Positions 13,286 to 20,610 of a stretch of DNA of 25,413 nucleotides are shown here, piece after piece. Origin of the DNA: CAZKGE01 sp964636405 (GTDB lineage: Bacteria; Bacillota; Clostridia; Christensenellales; CAG-138); assembly GCA_964636405.1 (NCBI GenBank), contig CAZWSI010000025.1, positions 1 to 25,413 of the forward strand, in the 5' to 3' direction. The notes beneath the pieces were generated by a model. That model made no database searches. It was not told the origin of the DNA and saw nothing but the letters and a program-made list of their open reading frames with translations. Numbering within the stretch: position 1 is the stretch's first letter; every line of letters begins with the position of its first letter. Position numbers and translations under genes: made by a program.

Positions 13286-14341
13286 CTAATATTCCTTGAT
13301 TTCGCCGCCGCGCAGCGCGCGGAACGCGCCTTCGGCAAGCGAACGCATTTCCTCCTCGCCAGGTAAAACAAGAACGTGCGCGATTTTTTCCACATAGCCC
13401 GTAATCGCCTCGCACAGCGCGCGGCTGTTTGCCATGCCGCCTGTGAGCACGATGCGCGCCACGTCGAAGCGCAGCACCGCGGCCATTGCGCCGATATCCT
13501 TGGCAAGCTGGTAGGCCAGCGCGTCAAAGATGAGCCGGGCCTGCTGTTCGCCCGAAAAGGCGCGGGCCTCGACCTCGCGGAAATCCCGCGTGCCGAGATA
13601 GCTGAAAACGCCCGCCTCGGCGCCGAGCAGCTTTTTGACCTCCGCCCTGGTTTTGCCGGAAAAGCAAAGATTGATGACCGCGTTGACCGGGAGGCTGCCG
13701 CCGCGATCCATGGCGAAGCTCCCCTCGTCCTTTACGTTGAACAAATCCACGACGCGTCCCTTTTCGTGGGCCGCCACGGATACGCCGCCGCCCATGTGCA
13801 CCACGATGAGATTGAGCGCTTCGTAGGGCGCGTTCAGCAGCGCCGCCGTTTTGCGGGCGATGCTTTTTTGATTGAGCGCGTGGAAAAAGCTTTCGCGTTC
13901 CATGCCGCGATAGCCGGAGATGCGCGCCACCTCCGTAAGCTCGTCGACGGACACGGGATCGACAAAATAGGCCGGAAGGCCCGCCGTATCCGCCAGCTCC
14001 TTTGCCAGCACCGCGCCGAGGCTGGAGGCGTGCTCGCCGTAGGGCGGGTTTTCGATATCTTGCAATACGCGCTCGTTGACCGCGTAGGTGCCCGAGGGGA
14101 TGTGCCGCAAGAGCCCGCCCCGGCCGCACACGGCGGCAAAATCGCGCATGGAAAAGCCGGCCTCCTCGAGGGAAGCGAGGATCAGCGCCTTGCGGAAATC
14201 CTTTTGCTCCACAATGCGCGCAAAGGGCGCGAGCGACCCGGCGGTGTGCTCGATGGTCTTGTGAAAGCGCTCGCCCTGCGCCTCGTCGAACACGGCGAGC
14301 TTTGTGGAGGTGGCTCCGGGATTGATGACCAGCACCTGCAT
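13286..14341 (-). CDS. buk: Butyrate kinase
   Basis: The 351-residue protein has the acetokinase-family fold and typical butyrate-kinase length. The start VINPGATSTKLAVFD is the phosphate-binding segment. VCGRGGLLRHIPSGTY, VVHMGGGVSVAAHEKGR and RIVLTGGMANS are the family signatures. It makes ATP from butyryl-phosphate, the last step of the kinase route of butyrate formation, or acts on branched-chain acyl-phosphates. No phosphotransbutyrylase (ptb), its usual partner, lies beside it. Instead an aminotransferase follows 22 bases on. The ribosome site AAGGGGG is weak, while the promoter at 14370-14399 is strong. Confidence 0.95.
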   Translation of the reverse strand: MQVLVINPGATSTKLAVFDEAQGERFHKTIEHTAGSLAPFARIVEQKDFRKALILASLEEAGFSMRDFAAVCGRGGLLRHIPSGTYAVNERVLQDIENPPYGEHASSLGAVLAKELADTAGLPAYFVDPVSVDELTEVARISGYRGMERESFFHALNQKSIARKTAALLNAPYEALNLIVVHMGGGVSVAAHEKGRVVDLFNVKDEGSFAMDRGGSLPVNAVINLCFSGKTRAEVKKLLGAEAGVFSYLGTRDFREVEARAFSGEQQARLIFDALAYQLAKDIGAMAAVLRFDVARIVLTGGMANSRALCEAITGYVEKIAHVLVLPGEEEMRSLAEGAFRALRGGEIKEY

Positions 14342-14369
14342 GCGCGCGCCCCCTTAAGCTGTTTTGTCC

Positions 14370-14399
14370 ATCATAGCCACCCCACGCCGCCCCTGTCAA
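14370..14399 (-). promoter_or_regulatory. Sigma-A promoter of the buk-aminotransferase operon
   Basis: On the minus strand, a perfect TTGACA (14399-14394), an 18-base spacer and TATGAT (14375-14370) lie 28 bases before the buk start codon. Confidence 0.75.
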
Positions 14400-14457
14400 G
14401 CGGGCGGGCAAGTATATAAAGTATATTCTGGCGTAGACTAAAGAAGAGGTGATTTTT

Positions 14458-14928
14458 ATGCTTCGCATCCGCTGGAAACAGCTTTTGCTCTGGGGCGCCG
14501 TGGTGCTGGCCGTGGCCCTGCTTTCGGGCCTTGGAGCCATGAACGCGAAGGAGGTGTACGGCCGTATCCTCACGCCCGCGTTCGCGCCGCCCGCCGCGAT
14601 CTTTCCTTATGTGTGGGGCGCGCTCTATCTGCTCATGGCCGTATCGGCGTATCTTATACAGACGTCGGACGATCCCCGCCGGACGGGCGCGCTGGCGATA
14701 TTTTGCGCGCAGCTCATCGTAAACGGGCTGTGGCCGCTGCTCTTTTTCCGGGCGGAATGGTTCTTCCTTTCGTTTGTGTGGATTCTCGCGCTCTGGCTCT
14801 TGCTTTGCTGGATGCTCGTGGAGTTCCATAAAATCAGGCCGTTGGCGGCCTGGCTGCAAATCCCCTATTTTTTATGGACGACGTTCGCCGCCGTGCTCAA
14901 CGGAGCGGTGTGGCTGCTCAACAAATAA
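14458..14928 (+). CDS. TspO/MBR family membrane protein
   Basis: The 156-residue protein has five hydrophobic spans and the TspO signature. Visible parts are PAFAPPAAIFPYVWGALY after the first span, NGLWPLLFF, and the end FAAVLNGAVWLLN. Bacterial TspO proteins bind porphyrins and take part in stress and tetrapyrrole handling in the cytoplasmic membrane. The start at 14458 follows AAGAAGAGGTGA. A GTG three codons upstream overlaps that ribosome site and is rejected. It is convergent with sigF, with stops eight bases apart, so the two 3' ends may overlap as transcripts. Confidence 0.92.
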   Translation: MLRIRWKQLLLWGAVVLAVALLSGLGAMNAKEVYGRILTPAFAPPAAIFPYVWGALYLLMAVSAYLIQTSDDPRRTGALAIFCAQLIVNGLWPLLFFRAEWFFLSFVWILALWLLLCWMLVEFHKIRPLAAWLQIPYFLWTTFAAVLNGAVWLLNK

Positions 14929-14936
14929 CGAGCCGA

Positions 14937-15683
14937 TCACGAACCGCTTGCGCGCTCGCCGCCCGCCGCCTCGCGAAGCTTTTTGAGGATGCGGCTTTCG
15001 AGGCGGGAGACCTGCACCTGTGAAATGCCCAGGCTGCGTGCCACCTGCTGCTGGGTCTGATCGCGAAAATAGCGGAGCACGATGATCTTGCGCTCCCGCT
15101 CCTCGAGCCCGGCAAGCAGCTCCTTAATCAGCAGACGGTTCAAAAACAGCTCCTCTGAGGAGGAATCCTCGACGAAATCCAGCTTTTCGGCGCTCTTTTC
15201 ATCGTCGCCGAGCGGCGCGGAGAGCGATTGCACGGGCAGCACCGCGTCGAGCGCCATGGCCACGTCCTCCGGCGTTACGCCAAGGGCCTCGGCAAGCTCC
15301 GCCACGGTCGGCGCGCGCCCGCTTGTGGCGGCGGTCGCTTCGGAAAGCTGCTCGGCGCGCACGGCCAGCTCCTTGACGGAGCGGCTAACCTTGACCATGC
15401 CGTCGTCGCGCAGAAAGCGCTTGATCTCGCCCGCGATCAGCGGCACGGCATAGGTGGAAAAGCGCACCCCGTAGGAGGCGTCGAAGTGATGGATGGCCTT
15501 TACCAGCCCCACGCAGCCGAGCTGGTAGAGATCGTCATACTCCACGCCCCGGTAGAGGTAGCGCCGCACCACGGATTTTACGAGCGCGAGATTGTCGCTC
15601 ACGAGCGCGCTCTCCGCCTGTCCGTCGCCCGATTGTGCCAGCGCGATGCGGCGCAAGGTCTCCTCGTGCGCCGCGGCCGTCAC
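14937..15683 (-). CDS. sigF: RNA polymerase sporulation sigma factor F
   Basis: The 248-residue sigma factor shows region 2 (EYDDLYQLGCVGLVKAIHHF, then FSTYAVPLIAGEIKRFLRDD) and region 4 (RYFRDQTQQQVARSLGIS, then QVSRLESRILKKLRE). Sigma-F starts forespore gene expression. Identity as F, and not G, rests on the spoIIAA-spoIIAB genes directly upstream. The frame remains open far into spoIIAB. The chosen GTG at 15683 overlaps the spoIIAB stop as GTGA and follows GGGAG, giving the normal length and coupling translation to its inhibitor. Confidence 0.95.
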   Translation of the reverse strand: MTAAAHEETLRRIALAQSGDGQAESALVSDNLALVKSVVRRYLYRGVEYDDLYQLGCVGLVKAIHHFDASYGVRFSTYAVPLIAGEIKRFLRDDGMVKVSRSVKELAVRAEQLSEATAATSGRAPTVAELAEALGVTPEDVAMALDAVLPVQSLSAPLGDDEKSAEKLDFVEDSSSEELFLNRLLIKELLAGLEERERKIIVLRYFRDQTQQQVARSLGISQVQVSRLESRILKKLREAAGGERASGS

Positions 15684-16114
15684 GCCTGCTCCCGCCCGCC
15701 GAGGGTCTTTTCCATGGTCACGCGCGTGCCCTGCCCAGGGGCGGACTCGATGCGCACCTCCTCCATAAAGGCCTCCATCACGGTAAAGCCCATGCCGGAG
15801 CGCTCCAGCTCGGGCCTGGAGGTGTAGAAGGGCTGCCGCGCAAGGTCGATATCGGCAATGCCCACGCCCTTGTCCGATACCACGATGCAAAGGCGGCTTC
15901 CGGCGGCAGTCAGCTCCATTTCCACCGTGCCGGGGCCGTTTTCGTAGCCGTGGATAATGGCGTTGGTCACCGCCTCGCTTACGGCCGTGCGGATATCCGA
16001 AAGCTCCTCGATGGTGGGGTTGAGCTGCGCCGTGAAGGCGGCCGCGCAGCTTCGTGCAAAGCCCTCGTTTTGCGAAAGGCTGGCAAAGGCCATTTTGACT
16101 GTGTTTTCCTGCAT
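15680..16114 (-). CDS. spoIIAB: Anti-sigma F factor, serine kinase
   Basis: The 144-residue protein has the GHKL ATP-binding fold. The N-box is EAVTNAIIHGY (E47, N51), the G1 box DKGVGI (D81) and the G2 box RSGMGFTVM. It binds sigma-F and keeps it silent, and phosphorylates SpoIIAA. The start follows GGGGGGAA. It lies 20 bases after spoIIAA and overlaps sigF by four bases, the classic three-gene switch. Confidence 0.96.
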   Translation of the reverse strand: MQENTVKMAFASLSQNEGFARSCAAAFTAQLNPTIEELSDIRTAVSEAVTNAIIHGYENGPGTVEMELTAAGSRLCIVVSDKGVGIADIDLARQPFYTSRPELERSGMGFTVMEAFMEEVRIESAPGQGTRVTMEKTLGGREQA

Positions 16115-16134
16115 GCTGTTCCCCCCTGAAACGC

Positions 16135-16440
16135 TTAGCGGCGCTCGATGAGCGCGTAGAGCCCCGACATGCGGAAGATCCGATCGATGGACATCCGCAC
16201 CCCGGATACGATCAGCTTGCCGCCCCGAGCGCTGAGCACGCGGTAACGGCCCAGCACCACGCCGAGCCCGGCGCTGTCCATAAACGTGGTTCCCGTTAAA
16301 TCGAGCTGCATTTCGCGCACCGTCACATCCCGCAGGATGCGGTCTAGCGCCTCCCGGACGTGATCCGCGTTGTGATGGTCGAGCTCGCCGCTTAGATATA
16401 CCGTTGCGCGCGCGCCCTTTCGCATTGCGTTGATCTCCAT
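16135..16440 (-). CDS. spoIIAA: Anti-sigma F factor antagonist
   Basis: The 101-residue protein is a STAS domain with the phosphorylation site S56 in TTFMDSAGLGVVLGRY, equivalent to Bacillus S58. Unphosphorylated SpoIIAA releases sigma-F from SpoIIAB. The start follows GGGGGAG. It is somewhat shorter than the Bacillus protein but complete. It is first in the operon, behind a possible sigma-H promoter. Confidence 0.95.
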   Translation of the reverse strand: MEINAMRKGARATVYLSGELDHHNADHVREALDRILRDVTVREMQLDLTGTTFMDSAGLGVVLGRYRVLSARGGKLIVSGVRMSIDRIFRMSGLYALIERR

Positions 16441-16478
16441 TTCTGCTCCCCCTGCTCGGTCATTTCGTCGCTCTCTAC

Positions 16479-16507
16479 TAATTCAGCAGGCGATTTCCGC
16501 GCCCTGC
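16479..16507 (-). promoter_or_regulatory. Putative sigma-H promoter of the spoIIA operon
   Basis: On the minus strand, GCTGAATTA (16487-16479) fits the sigma-H -10 consensus RNNGAATWW fully. Eleven bases upstream, GCAGGGCGC (16507-16499) matches only the RNAGG half of the -35 consensus. Sigma-H control of spoIIA is known in Bacillus. The weak -35 box lowers confidence. Confidence 0.42.
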
Positions 16508-16580
16508 ATCGAAACGGATGTTGCTTTGTCGGATAAAACCAAAATACAAGTCAGCGTTTTTTCGTGCGTTTTCTTCCCGC

Positions 16581-16608
16581 TTGCGGCTTTGCGCATTGTA
16601 TATATAGT
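16581..16608 (+). promoter_or_regulatory. Putative promoter of the solute-binding-like gene
   Basis: TTGCGG (16581-16586), a 16-base spacer and TATAGT (16603-16608) lie about 26 bases before the start codon at 16635. The region is AT-rich and divergent from the spoIIA promoter. Confidence 0.45.
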
Positions 16609-16634
16609 ATGGCCCGCGGCATATATTGGTATAC

Positions 16635-17729
16635 ATGAAAGGGAAATGCGCCTTTGTCCTACGGGCGGCCCTGGCGGCCGCGCTGCTGCTGTTTCTTGTG
16701 CTCTCGCCGGCGCCCCTTGCGCGCGGCGTGGGGCTGGATCGCTACCGCGCGTTTTTTGAAAAGCCCGCGACCGAATGGTACGGGCGAATCACGATCTGGC
16801 ACATTGTGGAATTCAAGCCCTATCAGGGCAGCGGCACCAAGTTTTTGCGCGACCGCGCCGAGGCCTTTTGCACGTCCAGGCCGGGCGTGCATTTCGAGGT
16901 GATCGGCATGACGGCGGAAAAGGCGCTTGAGCGCCTTGCCCGCGGGGAAACGCCGGACGGCTATTCCTTTCCGTCGGGCTTTCTTTACCCCGAGCGGCTC
17001 CAGCCGATGACGGCGGACGGCGCGCCGAAGCTGCGCGCGGGCGTGCCCGCTGCGGCGTGGGAGGGGACGCTCTACGCGCTACCGTATCTGCAAAGCTGCC
17101 ATGTGCTGCTCGTCAATACGCAGCTCTTATATGAAGCGGGCCTGGAAATGCCGAAAAGCTTTGACGCGTCGCTTTTGCGCGCGGCGCTTGCCTTGCGGGC
17201 CAAAACGCCCCAGCTCGCCATGCCCGAGACGCTCGCGGCGGAGCGGGGACTTTCGGGCGCGCTTGCGGAATACGCGGATTTTACTGCGGGCAAGGCCATG
17301 CTTGCCGTAAGCGATTTGCGCGCCTACGGCGCCTTGCAGCGCGCGGAGGAGCAGAATTTGCTTGTGGAGGCGCTTCCCGTGCCGGGCTTTTTCCCGCTCG
17401 TGCAGTATCTCGGCGCGGCGAGGGACACGGACGAGAAACGCGCGGCGCTGATTGCGGCGTTTGCGCAAACGCTCCTTACGCAAGACGAGCAGCGCCGATT
17501 GCCCGCGCTCGGCGCGCTGCCCGTGGCGGCGGAGACGGGGGAGCTGGCCTATTCCGAACCCGCGCTTGCGGCCTGCCTTGCCGCGCTCCCCGAAACGCGC
17601 GCGCCCGAGCCGTTTCTTTACGAGCGGCATCGCGCGGCGCTTGCGGAGGACGCGCGCGCCGCGCTTTCCGGCGAGGCCGCCGCAAAGGCCGCCTTTTTTG
17701 AGCGTCTTTCTGTTGTGCTGGGCGGGTGA
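16635..17729 (+). CDS. Exported protein resembling a family 1 extracellular solute-binding protein
   Basis: The 364-residue protein begins with a signal peptide or membrane anchor (basic MKGK, then a hydrophobic stretch to about residue 27). The mature part starts YGRITIWHIVEFKP and continues with RPGVHFEVIGMTAEKALERL, a pattern typical of sugar-type ABC solute-binding proteins of Clostridia. WEGTLYALPYLQSCHVLLVN follows, as in that family. It has no lipobox cysteine and is shorter than usual solute receptors. No permease or ATPase genes lie nearby, so it is an orphan; a role in envelope sensing or sporulation is only a guess. The start has no recognisable ribosome site; an upstream TTG at 16626 is no better. 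The murB gene begins eight bases after its stop. Confidence 0.72.
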   Translation: MKGKCAFVLRAALAAALLLFLVLSPAPLARGVGLDRYRAFFEKPATEWYGRITIWHIVEFKPYQGSGTKFLRDRAEAFCTSRPGVHFEVIGMTAEKALERLARGETPDGYSFPSGFLYPERLQPMTADGAPKLRAGVPAAAWEGTLYALPYLQSCHVLLVNTQLLYEAGLEMPKSFDASLLRAALALRAKTPQLAMPETLAAERGLSGALAEYADFTAGKAMLAVSDLRAYGALQRAEEQNLLVEALPVPGFFPLVQYLGAARDTDEKRAALIAAFAQTLLTQDEQRRLPALGALPVAAETGELAYSEPALAACLAALPETRAPEPFLYERHRAALAEDARAALSGEAAAKAAFFERLSVVLGG

Positions 17730-17741
17730 ATTTGGTATGAT
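17713..17741 (+). promoter_or_regulatory. Putative promoter overlapping the murB start
   Basis: TTGTGC (17713-17718), a 17-base spacer and TATGAT (17736-17741) form a plausible sigma-A promoter. Its -10 box overlaps the first murB ATG (17737). A transcript from it would start almost exactly at the second in-frame ATG (17749), giving a leaderless message. It may be chance. Confidence 0.35.
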
Positions 17742-18651
17742 AGACCGTATGGAAAACGCATGCGAACGTATTTACACGCTGCTGGGCGGCAAGGGAATGC
17801 AAAGGGACGTGCCCCTTTCGGAGCTGACGAGCTTCCGTATCGGCGGGCCCGCCGCGCTGGTGTTCCGCCCGGATTCGGAGGAAAGCCTCCTGCGGGTGCT
17901 GGCGCTCTGTGGCGAGCTGGCCTGCCCATATCGCATTTTGGGCAATGGAACCAATATTTTGGCCCCGGACGCGGGCTTTGCCGGCATAATCATCCGATTG
18001 GACCGCCCCTGGCGCGCGCCGGAAATGCAGGGAAGCGAGCTGGTGTGCCATGGCGCGTCCGCGACCGCCGCTGTGGCGCGTTTCGCGCTGGAGGCGGGGT
18101 TTTCGGGCTTTGAACCGCTTTCGGGCATACCGGGCTCAATCGGCGGGGGCATAGCGATGAACGCGGGCGCGTACAATACCGAAATAGCCGATCTGCTCGT
18201 ATCGCTGCGCGTGCTTTCCGGGCGCGAGATCACGGAAAAGCGCGTGAAAAGGAGCGAGTTTGGAACCCGCAGCAGCGCCTATTGCGCCCCGGGGCGCATT
18301 GTGCTCGGCGCGCGCTTCGCGCTTGCGCCCGACGATGGGGGCGGCTGTGCGCGCATGGCGGAGTACCGCCGCCGGCGCAGCGAAAAGCAGCCGCTGGACT
18401 ATCCCTCGGCGGGGAGCGTGTTCAAGCGGCCCAAGGGCTTTTACGCGGGCGGGCTGATCGAAAGCTGTGGGCTCAAGGGCGAACGCGTGGGCGGCGCGGA
18501 GGTTTCCACGCTGCACGCGGGCTTTATTATCAATACGGGAAACGCGACGGAGCACGACGTGCGCACGCTGATTGACCGCGTGACGGAGCGCGTGCATGCG
18601 GAAACGGGCGTATGGCTCGAGCGTGAGCTCAAGCTGCTTTGCGAGGTATAA
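17737..18651 (+). CDS. murB: UDP-N-acetylenolpyruvoylglucosamine reductase
   Basis: The 304-residue flavoenzyme reduces UDP-GlcNAc-enolpyruvate to UDP-MurNAc in peptidoglycan synthesis. FAD-binding motifs are YRILGNGTNILAPDAGF and PGSIGGGIAMNAGAYNTEI. The catalytic proton donor is S227 in PSAGSVFKRP. The C-terminal LIESCGLKGERVGGAEVS and HAGFIINTGNAT are also typical. Two in-frame ATGs compete: 17737, behind a partial site GGGTGA that includes the upstream stop codon, and 17749, which would give 300 residues. It heads the murB-rapZ-whiA run, a conserved Firmicutes neighbourhood. Confidence 0.96.
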   Translation: MIDRMENACERIYTLLGGKGMQRDVPLSELTSFRIGGPAALVFRPDSEESLLRVLALCGELACPYRILGNGTNILAPDAGFAGIIIRLDRPWRAPEMQGSELVCHGASATAAVARFALEAGFSGFEPLSGIPGSIGGGIAMNAGAYNTEIADLLVSLRVLSGREITEKRVKRSEFGTRSSAYCAPGRIVLGARFALAPDDGGGCARMAEYRRRRSEKQPLDYPSAGSVFKRPKGFYAGGLIESCGLKGERVGGAEVSTLHAGFIINTGNATEHDVRTLIDRVTERVHAETGVWLERELKLLCEV

Positions 18652-18761
18652 AGTTTGAAAGATCAATCGATCAAACGCGTTATTTTGTCCTTGCGGCTCG
18701 TGAAACCAGACCCAATTCCAAACGCAATGTGCAAATCGCGTTAGAAAGGACGGGCATAAGA

Positions 18762-19652
18762 ATGTATCTTCTGATCGTAACGGGTCTTTCCGGCGCGGGC
18801 AAATCCCAGGCGCTGCGCGCGCTCGAGGAGCAGGGGTATTTCTGCGTGGACAACCTCCCCTCGTCCATGCTGCCCGAGTTTTGCGGCCTGTGCGAGCGGG
18901 CCGTGCCGCGCGTGGGCAAGGCTGCCGTCACCATCGACAGCCGGGAAAGCCTGCTTTCACGCAGTGCGCAGACCATGATCGACGCCATCGACGGCCTGAC
19001 CGTGCCGTATGAAATTCTCTTTCTCGACGCGCGCGACGACGTTTTGCGCAAGCGCTATAACGAACTGCGCCGCCGCCACCCGCTTGGCGACGCGGGGGAC
19101 GCGGAAACGGGCGTGAAGCGCGAGCGGACGTATCTGCAAAGCATGCGCGACCGCGCAAACTATATTCTCGACACGAGCGACGTTTCGCCGCGCGCCTTCC
19201 CCGACCTCATCGCCAAGGTGCTGCCGGAGTACGAGAGCAAGGAGATGACGCTGCTGTTGTGCAGCTTCGGCTATAAGCGAGGGGTGCCCGTGGATGCGGA
19301 TATCGTGCAGGACATGCGCTTTATGCCCAACCCCTTCTATATCGAGGCGCTGCGGAATTATTCGGGCCTCGACGCCGAGATTCACGACTATATGTTTTCC
19401 CAGCCCTATGTGCCGCGCTATTTTGACGAGCTGGAGCGCATGATCCGCCAGCTTTTGCCGCTCTACGAGGCGCAGGAAAAGCGCATTTTGCGGCTGTGCT
19501 TTGGCTGCACGGGCGGGCGGCATCGCTCCGTGGCGGCGGCCGAGGAGATGGCGCGGCGCTTAACCGGGCAGGGCATGTCCGTCCGGGTCTATCATCGCGA
19601 TTTAAAGCTCGAGGCGGACGATATCCGCGCGCGCTTCGCGCGGGACGGCTGA
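18762..19652 (+). CDS. rapZ: RNase adapter/nucleotide-binding protein RapZ (YvcJ)
   Basis: The 296-residue P-loop protein has Walker A GLSGAGKS at residues 8-15, the following GYFCVDNLP, and the conserved C-terminal CFGCTGGRHRSVAAAEEM. In Firmicutes YvcJ binds and hydrolyses GTP and affects competence and envelope functions; in enterobacteria RapZ guides RNase E to sRNAs. The frame is open upstream, but the conserved start MYLLIVTGLSGAGK and the site AAAGGA (18745-18750) fix 18762. The 110 bases after murB hold no clear promoter or terminator. whiA follows with no yvcK in between. Confidence 0.95.
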   Translation: MYLLIVTGLSGAGKSQALRALEEQGYFCVDNLPSSMLPEFCGLCERAVPRVGKAAVTIDSRESLLSRSAQTMIDAIDGLTVPYEILFLDARDDVLRKRYNELRRRHPLGDAGDAETGVKRERTYLQSMRDRANYILDTSDVSPRAFPDLIAKVLPEYESKEMTLLLCSFGYKRGVPVDADIVQDMRFMPNPFYIEALRNYSGLDAEIHDYMFSQPYVPRYFDELERMIRQLLPLYEAQEKRILRLCFGCTGGRHRSVAAAEEMARRLTGQGMSVRVYHRDLKLEADDIRARFARDG

Positions 19653-19674
19653 CGCGCGGCAGGGAGGCGGTTCC

Positions 19675-20610
19675 ATGTCCTTTTCCAGCGAGCTGAAAGG
19701 CGATTTGGTCAAGCTTCGCGTCAAGGGCGCGCCGCTGCGCCGCGCCGTGTTTTACGGGCTCGTGCAAAGCTGCGGGCAGCTCTGCATTACGCGGGGCGGC
19801 CTGCTTGTGCGGCTTAAGACGGAATCCCTGCCCGTGGCGCGCTATGCGGCGTCGCTCGCGGGCGGGCTTTACGGGCTCGACGCGAGATTGGAGCTTGCGC
19901 AGCGCGCGCACCGCGCCTGTCCGCTGTCCGTCGTTTCCCTTTCGGGCGAGGCGCTTGAAAAGGCGCTTGCGGAAAGCGGGGCGCTCGCGCGCGGTGAAAA
20001 CGGCGCGGTGCTTGTGCGCCGCGTGCCCGAGGCGGTGCAGAATAGCGACGAGGCGCGGCGCGCCTTTTTGCGCGGGTGCTTTCTTGGCTGCGGCTCCTGC
20101 GCCGACCCGGCGCGCGCGTATCACCTCGAGCTGGTGTGCGAAAACGCGGAGCTTGCGCGCTGCTTAACGGAGCTTGCGGCGGGCTATGAGATACAGGCCC
20201 GCATCGCCGCGCGCAAGGGACGCTTTGCGGTCTATATCCGCGGGGATGCGGTTTCGGCGTTTTTGGCGCTGATTGGCGCGCCCACCGCCGCGCTGGCGCT
20301 TGAGAGCACACGGGTGGAAAAGGATCTGCGCAACTATGTCAACCGCACGAGCAATTGTGAAACGGCCAATATCGGCAAGGCGGTGGACGCGGCCATCGCG
20401 CAGCTTGACGCCATCGAGACAATCGAGGCGCGCATGTCGCTTGAGGAATTGCCACAGCCGCTTTACGAGGCCGCGCGGCTCCGGCTTTCCGCGCCCATGG
20501 CCAGCTTGCAGGAGCTGGCCGACATGGCCGAAATCGGCAAATCGGGCATGAACCACCGTTTCCAGCGCCTCATTGCCATTGCCAAGGAGCTATCGGATGA
20601 AGCCTTTTGA
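19675..20610 (+). CDS. whiA: DNA-binding protein WhiA
   Basis: The 311-residue protein has the WhiA plan: N-terminal degenerate homing-endonuclease-like domain (MSFSSELKGDLVKL, then RAFLRGCFLGCGS) and a C-terminal helix-turn-helix (LQELADMAEIGKSGMNHRF). NRTSNCETANIGK is the conserved linker segment. In actinobacteria it activates sporulation and division genes; in Firmicutes it affects division and chromosome segregation. GGGAGG lies seven bases before the ATG. Its last 14 bases overlap the start of dnaE, so the two genes are translationally linked. Confidence 0.96.
   Translation: MSFSSELKGDLVKLRVKGAPLRRAVFYGLVQSCGQLCITRGGLLVRLKTESLPVARYAASLAGGLYGLDARLELAQRAHRACPLSVVSLSGEALEKALAESGALARGENGAVLVRRVPEAVQNSDEARRAFLRGCFLGCGSCADPARAYHLELVCENAELARCLTELAAGYEIQARIAARKGRFAVYIRGDAVSAFLALIGAPTAALALESTRVEKDLRNYVNRTSNCETANIGKAVDAAIAQLDAIETIEARMSLEELPQPLYEAARLRLSAPMASLQELADMAEIGKSGMNHRFQRLIAIAKELSDEAF

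Noticed and set aside
13264..13527. Upstream extension of the aminotransferase gene into buk
   Set aside because: The extension encodes a shadow of butyrate kinase. The ATG at 13263 has a ribosome site and begins the conserved domain.
15684..15890. Upstream extension of sigF into spoIIAB
   Set aside because: The extra residues are a shadow of the spoIIAB frame; the GTG at 15683 gives the normal sigma-F length and the usual stop/start overlap.
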